DNA from: Acetobacter fallax
GTDB taxonomy: Bacteria; Pseudomonadota; Alphaproteobacteria; Acetobacterales; Acetobacteraceae
Length of the DNA stretch: 64,000 bases
Assembly: GCF_011516735.1 (NCBI RefSeq)
Contig: NZ_WOSX01000001.1
Coordinates: 62,001 to 126,000 of the forward strand
Reading direction: 5' to 3'
The position numbers were made by a program, and so were the translations under genes. The notes below the pieces were generated by a model. The model saw only the letters and a program-made list of their open reading frames with translations. It was not told the origin of the DNA and did no database searches. Of the stretch, positions 1 through 8,878 are shown one piece after another. Each line of letters starts with the position of its first letter. Position 1 is the stretch's first letter.

Positions 1-2
1 GT

Positions 3-1004
3 CGGGCCGCAATTCATGGTCTTGCACTGGCTGGTGTGGGAGCATGCCTGGTTCCGGCGCAGGGGAGAGCACGGCAGTCTGTGTCGACCGGTCCGGCGAG
101 TGCCGGCGGAAGCTACGTGTCATTTCTGGCCGGTGTCCGCAGTCAGGCAGTTGGTATGGGGATCGCGCCTGACATCGCGGCTGAGGCGCTTGCACTGACA
201 CGAGAGCCTAACGCAAAGGTTCTGAAGCTGGACCGGCATCAGCCGGAATTCACTCTGACATGGGCACAATATCGCGCGCGCGTAATTTCTCAGGGGAAAA
301 TTGACGCGGGACGTGCTGCTCTTGCAGCAAACGGGACGGCGCTTTCAGCAGTCGAATCGCGGGCAGGCGTGGACCGCCAGCCTGTCATGGGAATATGGGG
401 CCTGGAATCCTTTTACGGGCGGCTCACCGGCAGCTTTAATGTGGTCGATGCGCTGGCCACGCTGGCTTATGACGGTCGCCGGTCAGCGTTTTTTCGTGCC
501 GAACTGCTCAAGGCGCTGAAAATTCTCAATGAACGGAGAATTATACCGGCCGGGATGACGGGCAGTTATGCCGGTGCGATGGGGCAGCCTCAGTTCATGC
601 CGAGCGCCTATCTTCAGTATGCGAAGGCGTTTGATGGTTCGGCACGGGCTGACATCTGGAAGACGGTTCCCGACGTGATGATGTCGATTGCGAATTATCT
701 GGCGCGTTGCGGCTGGCGGTCCGGTGAACCATGGGGACAGGAGATTCAGGTTCCGGACTCACTGGCGCAGGGTGATCTTGGCCGGGAGCATACGCGTACT
801 CTTGCGGCATGGATGCAGGCCGGCGTTAAGCGGCTGGATGGCACCCCTTTCACGCGGGCCGACATTGAGGGCGCGGTGCTGCGTCCTGACGGACCGGGCG
901 GACAGGCCTTTATGGTCTATCATAATTTTGGTGTCATCCGCCGCTATAACCCCTCTGATTATTACGCTCTTGGCGTTGGTCTGATGGGTAATCTCACAAT
1001 ATGA
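3..1004 (+). CDS. Lytic murein transglycosylase, MltB/SLT_2 family (5' end outside window)
   Basis: A periplasmic enzyme that cleaves the MurNAc-GlcNAc bond of peptidoglycan. The frame is open to the left edge. The residues encoded before the GTG at 36 (HGLALAGVGACLVPAQG) read like the end of a signal peptide, so the true start is probably upstream of the window. The catalytic neighbourhood GIWGLESFYG carries the Glu expected for the MltB family. GAMGQPQFMPSAYLQYA and the C-terminal NFGVIRRYNPSDYYALGVG are also typical SLT_2 motifs. The stop overlaps the rlpA start (ATGA at 1001-1004), so the two wall genes are probably translationally coupled. Family assignment is firm. Membrane anchoring as a lipoprotein cannot be judged. 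Confidence 0.88.
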   Translation, partial: RAAIHGLALAGVGACLVPAQGRARQSVSTGPASAGGSYVSFLAGVRSQAVGMGIAPDIAAEALALTREPNAKVLKLDRHQPEFTLTWAQYRARVISQGKIDAGRAALAANGTALSAVESRAGVDRQPVMGIWGLESFYGRLTGSFNVVDALATLAYDGRRSAFFRAELLKALKILNERRIIPAGMTGSYAGAMGQPQFMPSAYLQYAKAFDGSARADIWKTVPDVMMSIANYLARCGWRSGEPWGQEIQVPDSLAQGDLGREHTRTLAAWMQAGVKRLDGTPFTRADIEGAVLRPDGPGGQAFMVYHNFGVIRRYNPSDYYALGVGLMGNLTI

Positions 1005-1894
1005 ACTGCGGCGCACTGAGGTGGACGGCTCTCGCTCCTCTCGCGATTCTGACTGGCTGTCATCCTCCTGCCCCCGCTGCCCCGCCACCGTCTCATGTGC
1101 ATTACGTGGTTGGAGCGCCATGGGTCGCAAACGGGGTGTGGCATTATCCGCGTCAGGATTTCGCGTTTCGGGAAACAGGGCTGGCTGTCATTGACGCTCC
1201 CCCCCGGGGACAGCGTCTGACAGCGGATGGGGAAGTCTATGATGCGATGGCCATGGCTGGCGCACATCCGACGCTTCAGCTTCCGGTCATGGTATCTGTG
1301 CGCAACATGGAAAACGGACGGACGATCGAAATCCGCCTGAATGATCGCGGTCCTGCCAATCGGGGCCGGCTGATATCGCTGACACCGGAGGCGGCACGGG
1401 CACTGGCGATCGTTCAGGAACCGGCACGAGTTGAAGTGACGGAACTCGAACTGCCGAGCCGGGGGTATGCCGAGACGCTGCCTGGCGGTCCTCTGCTGGA
1501 TATGCAGGCGGCACCGGTTGGCTTTGTTCAGAAAGAGGCGCTCGACTCGTCGGGACGTCGCGCGGGCATTGCAGGGGCGGGGACAGGTGCGACCGGACCT
1601 GGACGGGAGACAGTCGCGTCCGGCACGGCGATTTTGCCGGCGTTACCTGTGACCGTGACGCAGGGCTGGGCGACACCGGGCGCGCTGTGGGTTGAAGCAG
1701 GACGGTTTACTGAGCGACGTTATGCCGCACTGGCCGCGGAACGGGCTGGCGGAACGGTGTGGCGCCCCTCAGAAGGCAACGGCCCGGCCTGGGCGGTTCG
1801 TGTCGGGCCGTTCGTTCGTGTGGAAGATGCAGACGCAGCACTGGACCGCGCCCTGACGGACGGGTTAACGGGTGCTCACATCATCGTCGAATAG
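1001..1894 (+). CDS. rlpA: RlpA-like septal-ring lipoprotein (DPBB + SPOR)
   Basis: An outer-membrane lipoprotein of the RlpA family, which acts on or binds denuded septal glycan strands. The N-terminus is a short hydrophobic stretch ending in the lipobox LTGC (Cys20). A double-psi beta-barrel domain follows: GEVYDAMAMAGAHPTLQLP, then RTIEIRLNDRGPANRGR with the Asp-Arg-Gly core, then LISLTPEAARAL. The last ~75 residues (WVEAGRFTERRYAALAAERA to the end) have the pattern of a SPOR glycan-binding domain. It lies between a lytic transglycosylase and a D,D-carboxypeptidase, which fits a wall-remodelling trio. The ATG overlaps the preceding stop by 4 bases. Whether this protein has transglycosylase activity itself cannot be read from the sequence. 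Confidence 0.88.
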   Translation: MNCGALRWTALAPLAILTGCHPPAPAAPPPSHVHYVVGAPWVANGVWHYPRQDFAFRETGLAVIDAPPRGQRLTADGEVYDAMAMAGAHPTLQLPVMVSVRNMENGRTIEIRLNDRGPANRGRLISLTPEAARALAIVQEPARVEVTELELPSRGYAETLPGGPLLDMQAAPVGFVQKEALDSSGRRAGIAGAGTGATGPGRETVASGTAILPALPVTVTQGWATPGALWVEAGRFTERRYAALAAERAGGTVWRPSEGNGPAWAVRVGPFVRVEDADAALDRALTDGLTGAHIIVE

Positions 1895-1903
1895 GGATTC
1901 AAC

Positions 1904-3262
1904 GTGCAGACCCGACGGATTCTTCTTGTCAGCGGCACAGCCGCTTTTGCCGGTGGTGCTGGTGTTCTCAGCGGGGCTGCCCTGCCGGAAACGGCGCTCG
2001 CACGGCCGCGTCATCATGCGCACAAGGCGCCTGCCGAAAATCCGGATGAGACGACCGGCACCGATGTTCCGGGTGCTTCGGCGCCGGCCATGACACCGAT
2101 CGGGCCAGTTGATACCGTTGCCCGCTGGGCCTGTATCATGGATTTCTCCAGTGGCATGGTGCTGCTTGAAAAGGCGGCTGATGAGCGGATGCCGCCCTCG
2201 TCACTGACCAAGATGATGACAGCCTATGTCGTGTTTGCCATGTTGCAGGCAGGACGCCTGAAGCTCGACCAGATGCTGCCGGTCAGCGAGCGTGCCTGGC
2301 GGATGCAGGGCTCGAAGATGTTTGTGCCGCTGGGTGAAAGCATTGCGGTCCAGGAACTGATCCAGGGCATGCTGATCCAGTCCGGGAATGATGCGTGCAT
2401 CGTGCTGGCGGAGGGGATTGCCGGTTCGGAAGAGCAGTTTGTCGCGCTGATGAACGACACGGCGACGAAACTCGGGATGACGAATTCGCATTTCATGAAT
2501 GCGACAGGGTGGCCTGCCGAAGGACATTACATGTCGGCGCGTGATGTCTGCACAATCGCGATGCATCTGATTCGCGACTATCCGCAGTATTATCATTTTT
2601 TCTCTGAGACCGAGTTCAAATTTAACAAGATCAGTCAGGGCAACCGCAATGTGCTCGTGGACAAGGGGCTCGCGGACGGTCTGAAAACCGGTCACACCGA
2701 TGCGGGTGGCTTTGGTCTCTGCGCGTCTTCCCAGCGTGAGGGCCGGCGGGTGGTGATGGCTCTGAATGGCATGGCGTCTTCGAATGTCCGCGCGCATGAA
2801 GGTGAGCGACTTCTGGCATGGTCATTCGCTAATTTTGAACTCGCAACAATCGTGAAAAAGGGGCAGGTGCTGGAGCAGGCACCCGTCTGGATGGGGGAGG
2901 CGGCGACGGTGCCGGTTGTCGTGGCACAGGATGTCTCGCTGGTGCTGCCGCATGGCTGGCAGTCGAAAGTGCGTGTCTCGCTTGATTATGCCTCGCCGGT
3001 TCTGGCGCCGGTGGCGGCGGGACAGGCGCTTGGGCATCTGACCATCACACTTCCCGGCACACCCGGTGCGGCTGTGCCCACGCCACCGGTTGCCCCCCCG
3101 ACACCCGAGGCAGGAGTGCCGCCAGTCGTTCCGGCGCCCCCAGCCCCTCCTGCGACATCGGCTGACCGTGTCATAATGGTATCTGTTCAGGCAGGTGCGG
3201 CAGTGACAAAGCTGGGTTTTGGCGGCCGGATCGCGTCGCGGCTTGGAATGAGGCATCACTGA
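1904..3262 (+). CDS. D-alanyl-D-alanine carboxypeptidase, PBP5/6 family, with Pro-rich tail
   Basis: A low-molecular-weight penicillin-binding protein that trims the terminal D-Ala of peptidoglycan pentapeptides. All three serine-peptidase motifs are present: SLTK (Ser100-Lys103), SGN (160-162) and KTG (261-263, in GLKTGHTDAGG). The N-terminus has an export signal beginning QTRRILLVSG and ending near ALA. The usual C-terminal beta domain is followed by a proline/alanine/valine-rich linker (about residues 385-425) and a short basic tail ending GRIASRLGMRHH, which may replace the amphipathic membrane anchor of E. coli PBP5. The start is GTG, 9 bases after the rlpA stop, preceded by an AGGGA ribosome site. 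It probably belongs to the same operon as the two genes upstream. Confidence 0.93.
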   Translation: MQTRRILLVSGTAAFAGGAGVLSGAALPETALARPRHHAHKAPAENPDETTGTDVPGASAPAMTPIGPVDTVARWACIMDFSSGMVLLEKAADERMPPSSLTKMMTAYVVFAMLQAGRLKLDQMLPVSERAWRMQGSKMFVPLGESIAVQELIQGMLIQSGNDACIVLAEGIAGSEEQFVALMNDTATKLGMTNSHFMNATGWPAEGHYMSARDVCTIAMHLIRDYPQYYHFFSETEFKFNKISQGNRNVLVDKGLADGLKTGHTDAGGFGLCASSQREGRRVVMALNGMASSNVRAHEGERLLAWSFANFELATIVKKGQVLEQAPVWMGEAATVPVVVAQDVSLVLPHGWQSKVRVSLDYASPVLAPVAAGQALGHLTITLPGTPGAAVPTPPVAPPTPEAGVPPVVPAPPAPPATSADRVIMVSVQAGAAVTKLGFGGRIASRLGMRHH

Positions 3263-3284
3263 CGCTGTGGCAGGACTGGCCTGA

Positions 3285-3965
3285 ATGACGCATCCTGTTC
3301 CGAATGGCGCCTTCATCACTTTTGAAGGTGGTGAGGGGGCTGGCAAATCCACTCAGTTGCGGGCTGTGGCGCCGCGTCTCGTCGCTCTGGGTTATGATGT
3401 CATTGCCACGCGCGAACCGGGCGGTTCGCCCGGGGCAGAGGCGCTGCGGGATCTGCTGCTGTTTGGTGAGCACGATCTTTCGGCGCGGGCGGAGATCATG
3501 GCGCATTTCGCGGCCAGGTGTGATCATGTTGACCGGGTTATCCGTCCGGCAATGGGAGAGGGGAAAATCGTTCTGTGCGATCGGTTTTTTGATTCGACCA
3601 TGGCTTATCAGGGCTATGGCCGGGGTAACGGCGACCCGGCATTGCTGGCTCTGATCCGTTCGTTGCGGGATCTGGTCGGGCTCACGCCGGATCTGACCAT
3701 TCTGTTTGAAGTCGGGCTGGAAACGGGGCGAAAAAGAATTGCCGCGCGGGCCGCGGTGAGTGACGCCGCGCTTCCTGTGGCCGGGACTGTGGATCGCTAC
3801 GAGAGCGCCGATATGGCATTCCATACCCGTGTGGCTCACGGGTTTGATGAGATTGCACGCGAAGAGTCGGACCGGTTCGCGCGCATCTCGTCAGAGGCAG
3901 CGGACATTGCCGCAGTGACAGATCAGGTGGTGTCGCGGATCGAGACCTTCCTGAAGGGGCGTTAA
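3285..3965 (+). CDS. tmk: Thymidylate kinase
   Basis: Phosphorylates dTMP to dTDP with ATP, an essential cytoplasmic step of dTTP supply. The P-loop GGEGAGKST lies at residues 15-23. The dTMP-binding TREPGG motif follows, and the DR(F) motif appears as CDRFFDSTMAYQGYGRG. The length of 226 residues is normal for the family. An AGGA ribosome site precedes the ATG. The next gene, holB, starts within a few bases, the common tmk-holB pairing of Gram-negative bacteria, which links nucleotide supply to replisome loading. Confidence 0.96.
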   Translation: MTHPVPNGAFITFEGGEGAGKSTQLRAVAPRLVALGYDVIATREPGGSPGAEALRDLLLFGEHDLSARAEIMAHFAARCDHVDRVIRPAMGEGKIVLCDRFFDSTMAYQGYGRGNGDPALLALIRSLRDLVGLTPDLTILFEVGLETGRKRIAARAAVSDAALPVAGTVDRYESADMAFHTRVAHGFDEIAREESDRFARISSEAADIAAVTDQVVSRIETFLKGR

Positions 3966-3968
3966 AAA

Positions 3969-4994
3969 GTGGCGCCGCGCAAAGGAGGAGGATCACGCTC
4001 GGCTGTGGCTGAAGCCGATAGCGCGGCATTGACGCCGATGGATGCGGCACGGCAGGCTTCTTTGCACGTTGCTGGTCACGATACCGAATTTGCCGAATTT
4101 CGGCGTGCGGCGGCATCTGGCAGACTGCACCACGCCTGGCTGCTGACCGGACCGGAAGGAATCGGCAAGGCTCCGCTGGCGTTTCGTATGGCCCGGTTCC
4201 TGCTCAATGCGGAAGACGCCACATCACCGGTGGCGCGACAGGTCACAGTCGGATCACATCCTGATCTGCTGGCGATCGGACGTAGTTTCGACGAGAAGCG
4301 TCAGAAATTCCGTAATGAAATCGTGGCGGATGAAATCCGTCCGATCAACGCATTCATGCATCGGACAGCCGCTGAAGGTGGCTGGCGTGTGGTGATCATT
4401 GATACGGCTGAATCGATGAACCGGAACGCGGCGAATGCTTTGCTGAAAGTTCTTGAGGAGCCACCGTCGCGGGCGATTCTTATTCTGACCTGTGCGACGC
4501 CCGGAATGTTGCTGCCGACGATCCGCAGCCGGGTGCGGAGTCTGCCCGTGGGACCGCTGAGCGAAGCGGATGTCCGGGCCGTTCTGTCTCGCGTGGCGTC
4601 CGAAACATCACCGGATGAGCTGACCCGTGTTGTGCCTCTCTCGCAGGGATCACCGGGTCGGGCGATGGCGTTGCTGGCGGATACGGGCGGCGTGATCGAT
4701 GCGGTGGCCCATGAGGCCGTTCAGGGCATGACAATGGCCCGCATGCTCGACGTTGCCGATGCCATCGGACGCAGCGAAACCGGGTTCGGGCTGTTTTTCA
4801 CGCTGCTTGGCAGTGCGCTGGTTCAGGCATCGCGGAATGCGGTGGCACCGGGGCTGAAGCGGAGCGTCAGGATGGCGGAGGCCTGGGATCAGGTTGCAAC
4901 AATTCGCCGGCAGACGGAGCACTTCAATCTTGATAAGCAGGAAGCGATCATTGAGGCGCTGTCTGTTGCGGGGGATGCCGGGGTCGGGCCGTGA
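3969..4994 (+). CDS. holB: DNA polymerase III delta' subunit
   Basis: An AAA+ clamp-loader subunit that opens and loads the beta sliding clamp with delta and tau/gamma. The visible hallmarks are the P-loop-like LLTGPEGIGKAPLAFRMA, the sensor region RVVIIDTAESMNRNAANALL and KVLEEPPS, typical of DnaX/HolB. The zinc-binding cysteine cluster of E. coli delta' is not seen. Start choice is uncertain. The longest frame opens at GTG 3969, but an AAAGGAGGAGG ribosome site at 3981-3991 lies within it and points to the in-frame GTG at 4005 (spacing somewhat long). It follows tmk directly. Confidence 0.92.
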   Translation: MAPRKGGGSRSAVAEADSAALTPMDAARQASLHVAGHDTEFAEFRRAAASGRLHHAWLLTGPEGIGKAPLAFRMARFLLNAEDATSPVARQVTVGSHPDLLAIGRSFDEKRQKFRNEIVADEIRPINAFMHRTAAEGGWRVVIIDTAESMNRNAANALLKVLEEPPSRAILILTCATPGMLLPTIRSRVRSLPVGPLSEADVRAVLSRVASETSPDELTRVVPLSQGSPGRAMALLADTGGVIDAVAHEAVQGMTMARMLDVADAIGRSETGFGLFFTLLGSALVQASRNAVAPGLKRSVRMAEAWDQVATIRRQTEHFNLDKQEAIIEALSVAGDAGVGP

Positions 4995-5184
4995 CGGTTT
5001 GCTCTGCGCGGGTCTGACAGGCAATGTCAGGGGCGGGTTTATTCCTGCCGGGGTCTCGCGGCATCCGGCCCGTTCCGATATGGGTGCGGGATAAAGAATA
5101 CAGCGCCCGGACGCATGGTCTCCACCGGACCAGAGCGGGCGTGCTACCATGTTCGACCCATCTGTCAGGGATACCAGACGAGAT

Positions 5185-6732
5185 ATGACCGGCCGTTTCT
5201 ATGTCACGACTCCGATCTACTATGTGAATGGCGCGCCCCATATCGGCCACGCCTACACGTCGATCGCTGCCGATATCGTCGCGCGGTTTAACCGGCTTGC
5301 CGGAAAGGACGTATTTTTTCTGACGGGAACGGATGAACACGGCCAGAAAGTCGAGCAGGCGGCGCAGGCGGCCGGTGAGGAGCCTCAGGCATTCACGGAC
5401 CGGATTTCCGCTGATTTCCGGGCCGTCGCGGATGCGATGGATATTTCCTACGACGACTTCATCCGCACGACTGATCCGCGCCATAAGGCAGGGGCTCAGG
5501 CATTGTGGGAAAAAGTCGCTGCGAACGGTGATATTTATCTCGGTGCGTATGAGGGCTGGTATGCCCTGCGGGACGAAGCGTTTTATGGTGAGGATGAGAT
5601 CACCACGCGGGCCGACGGCACAAAGGTTGCTCCCTCCGGCGCTCCGGTTGAGTGGATGCGGGAGCCTTCCTATTTCTTCAGGCTCTCTGCCTATCAGGAC
5701 CGCCTGCTTGAACTGTACGAAACCCATCCGGAATTCATCGGACCTGCCGGGCGACGGAATGAGATCGTCAGCTTCGTGAAACAGGGATTGCGGGATCTGT
5801 CGGTCAGTCGCACCAGCTTTCGCTGGGGCGTGCCGGTTCCGGGCGATGCAGACCATGTGATGTATGTCTGGTTTGATGCGCTGGCGAACTATCTGACGGC
5901 TCTGGGTTATCCGGATGCAAACGCACCGCGCATGGCGTTCTGGCCGGCCAGTCTGCACATGGTCGGCAAGGATATTGCCAGGTTCCACACCGTGTACTGG
6001 CCGGCTTTTCTGATGGCTGCCGGCATTGATCTGCCACACATGGTTTTCTCGAATGGCTGGTGGACAGTCGAAGGCGAGAAGATGAGCAAGTCGCTCGGCA
6101 ATGTAATTGATCCGCGTGATCTGGTCGCTGAGTTCGGTCTTGATCCGGTGCGTTTTTTTCTGATGCGGGAGGTGCCTTTTGGCGGCGATTCCGATGTATC
6201 GCGGCGGTCGCTGATCAATCGGATGAATGTCGAACTGGCGAACGATCTTGGTAATCTCGGGCAGAGAACGTTGTCGCTGATCGCCCGCAATTGTGGCGGT
6301 GCATTGCCCGCTCAGGCGGCGCGAACGGAAGCGGATAACCATCTGCTCGGGCAGGCTGCGATCCTGCCGGATGTGATGACGCAGCAGATCGGACGTGTGG
6401 CGCTGACAGATGCGCTGGAAGAAGTCTGGAAGCTGATCCGCGCCTGCAACGCCTATATCGATCATCAGGCGCCCTGGGCGCTGAAAAAGACTGATCCGGA
6501 GCGGATGGCGGCTGTCCTGCGGGTGCTGGCCGATGCATTGCGGGTTATTGCAACAGTTCTTCAGCCCTATATGCCCGGCAGCATGGACAGGATGCTGACA
6601 CAGCTTGGTGCTGAAGCCGGCGAGCGGAGCTTTGCCGCGCTGGAAACACCGCTTCCGGCAGGCCGGATTCTGCCAAAGCCGGAAGGGATTTTCCCTCGTT
6701 TCGTCGAACCGGAAATTGGGGATGCGAAATGA
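5185..6732 (+). CDS. metG: Methionyl-tRNA synthetase (short, zinc-knuckle-less type)
   Basis: Charges tRNA-Met and initiator tRNA. The class I signatures are HIGH (in NGAPHIGHAYTS, close to the N-terminus) and KMSKS (bases 6079-6093, in GEKMSKSLGNVIDPRDLV). At about 515 residues this is the short form. It lacks the four-cysteine zinc knuckle in the connective peptide and the C-terminal tRNA-binding EMAP domain. The chosen ATG at 5185 gives TGRFYVTTPIYYVNG, the usual family N-terminus. An upstream in-frame ATG at 5149 would add 12 residues without obvious homology. The stop overlaps the tatD start by 4 bases. Confidence 0.96.
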   Translation: MTGRFYVTTPIYYVNGAPHIGHAYTSIAADIVARFNRLAGKDVFFLTGTDEHGQKVEQAAQAAGEEPQAFTDRISADFRAVADAMDISYDDFIRTTDPRHKAGAQALWEKVAANGDIYLGAYEGWYALRDEAFYGEDEITTRADGTKVAPSGAPVEWMREPSYFFRLSAYQDRLLELYETHPEFIGPAGRRNEIVSFVKQGLRDLSVSRTSFRWGVPVPGDADHVMYVWFDALANYLTALGYPDANAPRMAFWPASLHMVGKDIARFHTVYWPAFLMAAGIDLPHMVFSNGWWTVEGEKMSKSLGNVIDPRDLVAEFGLDPVRFFLMREVPFGGDSDVSRRSLINRMNVELANDLGNLGQRTLSLIARNCGGALPAQAARTEADNHLLGQAAILPDVMTQQIGRVALTDALEEVWKLIRACNAYIDHQAPWALKKTDPERMAAVLRVLADALRVIATVLQPYMPGSMDRMLTQLGAEAGERSFAALETPLPAGRILPKPEGIFPRFVEPEIGDAK

Positions 6733-7520
6733 CGGGTCTGATCGATACACACTGCCATCTCGATCATTTCTCTGACGAGGAAATGCCGGATGTTCTGAAC
6801 CGGGCCCGTGAATTCGGCCTGGACGGCATGGTCACGATCGGCACGCGACTCTCGAAGCAGGCTGAACAGAAGGCGCTGACGAAATATTCCCGGCCTGACC
6901 TGACAATCTGGTGCGCGATCGGGACACATCCGGATCATGTCGACGAGGAGGGCGTGCCCGAAGCAGAGACAATCGTGGCTCTGACGGAAGAGCCGGAAGT
7001 GATTGCGATCGGTGAGTCCGGGCTGGATTACTTTCATGGCGGTGAGGACATTCGTCCGACTCAGCAGGCGAGTTTCCGGGCTCATATTCATGCCGCGCGG
7101 CTGACAGGACTGCCGCTGGCGATTCATGCGCGTCAGGCAGATGACGATATTGCTGTGATTCTGAGGGAAGAGACGGAAGAACGAGGTGCTTTTCCATTCC
7201 TGCTGCATTGCTTCGCGTCTGGCCCAGCACTGGCGAAAGCAGCACTGGATCTCGGTGGTTATCTGAGCTTTTCAGGGATTGTGACGTTCCCGAGGTCCAC
7301 TGAACTACGTGAAATCGCAGCGCAGGTTCCGATGGAGCGTGTGCTTGTAGAGACGGATTCGCCTTTTCTGGCGCCTGTGCCCCGCCGGGGAAAACGGAAC
7401 GAGCCTGGTTATACGGCCTATACCGCTGGCGTGGTTGCTGAATTGCACGGGCTGGAACTGCCTGCGCTGGCTGAGGCTACGACAGCGAATTTTCATCGGC
7501 TGTTCACAAAGGCCGGGTGA
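6729..7520 (+). CDS. tatD: TatD-family metal-dependent deoxyribonuclease
   Basis: A cytoplasmic TIM-barrel amidohydrolase-superfamily nuclease with 3'-exonuclease or AP-endonuclease-like activity in studied members. The N-terminal metal motif DTHCHLDHF is intact. Further family landmarks are AIGESGLDYF, LPLAIHARQADDD (metal-binding His), LLHCFASGP and the late VLVETDSPFLAPVPRRGKRN. The length of 263 residues is typical. It overlaps metG by 4 bases and is followed after 9 bases by an MBL-fold hydrolase. The metG-tatD-MBL order is frequent in alphaproteobacteria. Confidence 0.94.
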   Translation: MTGLIDTHCHLDHFSDEEMPDVLNRAREFGLDGMVTIGTRLSKQAEQKALTKYSRPDLTIWCAIGTHPDHVDEEGVPEAETIVALTEEPEVIAIGESGLDYFHGGEDIRPTQQASFRAHIHAARLTGLPLAIHARQADDDIAVILREETEERGAFPFLLHCFASGPALAKAALDLGGYLSFSGIVTFPRSTELREIAAQVPMERVLVETDSPFLAPVPRRGKRNEPGYTAYTAGVVAELHGLELPALAEATTANFHRLFTKAG

Positions 7521-7529
7521 GCGGACGAA

Positions 7530-8363
7530 ATGGTGGCCGGAAGCGGGACGAGCAGGATGCTGGAGATCACCGTGCTCGGATGTGGCGGCTCATCGGGTGT
7601 GCCGCAGATCGGTGGTCCGGACGGGCGTGGTGAATGGGGAGCGTGCGATCCGAAAGAACCCCGCAACCGGCGGACACGAGCCTCCATTGTTATCCGGGCA
7701 CCGGATGGCCGCCGGCTACTCGTTGATACGGGAGCCGATTTACGCGAGCAGCTTCTGGCGAATGGGATCTCTTATGCCGATGCGATTTTTTACACGCATG
7801 AACATGCCGATCATATTGCCGGGCTGGATGATGTGCGGCCCTTCAACTGGGCGCTGAAACGGCCAATCGAGGCTTTCGGGACGGCACGAACACTCGCTGA
7901 AGTCGAAAAGCGCTTCGACTATGCTTTTCGGCCATGGTCGGACAGAGATTTTTTCCGTCCGGGGGTTGAGGCGAAAATTATCTCTCCAGGTGAGCGTCTG
8001 GACGTTATCGGCCTCACGCTGGACGTTTTCGAGCAGGAGCATGGCCGGGTGACATCGCTTGGCTTTCGATGTGGAGGCTTCGCTTACTGCACTGACGTGG
8101 TTCATCTGACTGACGAAACTCTGACCCTGCTGAAGGGCGTGGATGTCTGGATGGTGGATTGTCTTCAGATAAAACCACATTCGGCCCATGCCTGGCTGGA
8201 ACGGGTAGAGGACTGGGTGGCACGGATTGCACCTGGACGAACAATTCTCACCCATCTCGGGCCGGCGATGGACTGGGCAACGATGATGAACGACCTGCCT
8301 GCAGGACTCGAGCTGGCCTGGGATGGCATGATGTTTACGGCACCGGGAGCGTTTGCCATCTGA
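7530..8363 (+). CDS. MBL-fold metallo-hydrolase (PhnP-like)
   Basis: A metallo-beta-lactamase-fold phosphodiesterase resembling PhnP, which hydrolyses cyclic phosphate esters. The metal motif THEHADHIAGLDD is present. The N-terminal VLGCGGSSGVPQIGG is characteristic of this subgroup, and further ligands appear in YCTDVVH and ILTHLG. An in-frame ATG at 7557 (LEITVLGCGG) has a GAGCAGG-like site just before it and may be the real start. The frame from 7530 adds nine residues of weak character. It is probably co-transcribed with tatD. No phn genes lie nearby, so the substrate is unknown. Confidence 0.85.
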   Translation: MVAGSGTSRMLEITVLGCGGSSGVPQIGGPDGRGEWGACDPKEPRNRRTRASIVIRAPDGRRLLVDTGADLREQLLANGISYADAIFYTHEHADHIAGLDDVRPFNWALKRPIEAFGTARTLAEVEKRFDYAFRPWSDRDFFRPGVEAKIISPGERLDVIGLTLDVFEQEHGRVTSLGFRCGGFAYCTDVVHLTDETLTLLKGVDVWMVDCLQIKPHSAHAWLERVEDWVARIAPGRTILTHLGPAMDWATMMNDLPAGLELAWDGMMFTAPGAFAI

Positions 8364-8370
8364 CCCTTCC

Positions 8371-8455
8371 CTGCGGGGGCGAATCGCAGATCAGGAGCGT
8401 TAGTGCAAATTTACCGGCAGAACGTCAAAAAATCCTGATCTCTCTGTTCCCGCAG
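8371..8455 (+). other. Nested inverted repeats just after the MBL gene (structured 3' UTR or small RNA)
   Basis: Two nested perfect inverted repeats are seen. The outer arms CTGCGGG and CCCGCAG (8371-8377 / 8449-8455) enclose inner arms AGATCAGGA and TCCTGATCT (8388-8396 / 8433-8441), with internal bulges of 10 and 7 bases and a 36-base apical loop. No T-run follows, so a simple intrinsic terminator is unlikely. It begins 8 bases after the MBL stop. An mRNA 3'-end structure or processed RNA is possible. This is inference from pairing only. Confidence 0.45.
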
Positions 8456-8477
8456 AAAGTGCCAATGCAGGAACTGC

Positions 8478-8492
8478 AACCATACTATGGTT
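8478..8492. promoter_or_regulatory. 15-bp palindrome upstream of prkA
   Basis: A perfect dyad AACCATA-C-TATGGTT in the 515-base gap before prkA. It has the size of an operator half-site pair. It lies about 120 bases upstream of a candidate promoter. No regulator can be assigned. Confidence 0.35.
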
Positions 8493-8531
8493 CAGGACGG
8501 TGACTGTGGCTGGTTGATGCTAACACACTGA

Positions 8532-8548
8532 TTTTTCATGATGAAAAA
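8532..8548. promoter_or_regulatory. 17-bp palindrome upstream of prkA
   Basis: A perfect dyad TTTTTCAT-G-ATGAAAAA, 55 bases upstream of the candidate -35 element at 8603. It could be an operator. It could also fold as a hairpin, but with a one-base centre a DNA-binding site is more plausible. Confidence 0.35.
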
Positions 8549-8602
8549 GATAGTACCGTTGTAGCCTGCATGAGGCCACACAATGTCTCTTTGCGATTTC
8601 TC

Positions 8603-8630
8603 TTGAAAAGCGCTGCCGGTATTCGATAAC
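8603..8630 (+). promoter_or_regulatory. Candidate promoter for prkA-yeaH-spoVR
   Basis: TTGAAA (8603-8608), a 16-base spacer, then GATAAC (8625-8630), about 250 bases upstream of the prkA ATG. The -35 matches the sigma70 consensus at 5/6 and the -10 at 4/6. The same stretch can be read as CTTGAA with 17-base spacing, reminiscent of heat-shock promoters, so the sigma class is open. The rest of the 8364-8878 gap shows no convincing gene. Confidence 0.3.
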
Positions 8631-8878
8631 GTCTGATTTAAGGATGGCGCGCTGGAACCGCGCTATTTGCCCGCTTTTTTCCAGAAAGGCAAGCCTTAAT
8701 CTGCTGGCAGATCTCGCCGGTCCGGGTGGAAATCGTTCGTTACAAAATGACGGCGAGACACAGCCGAAAGACAGGCACGCTACCGGTGCTGCGCGCTCCG
8801 TGAGCGTTCCAGGTCGCAGGTTACGGAGAGGTAGGATTTAGCGACTGCACGACTGATCTTTTTCGGAGAATCGTATTG

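Noticed and set aside
8644..8841. A 65-codon ORF in the prkA leader.
   Set aside because: No ribosome site, no similarity, and it lies in a region better explained as a leader.
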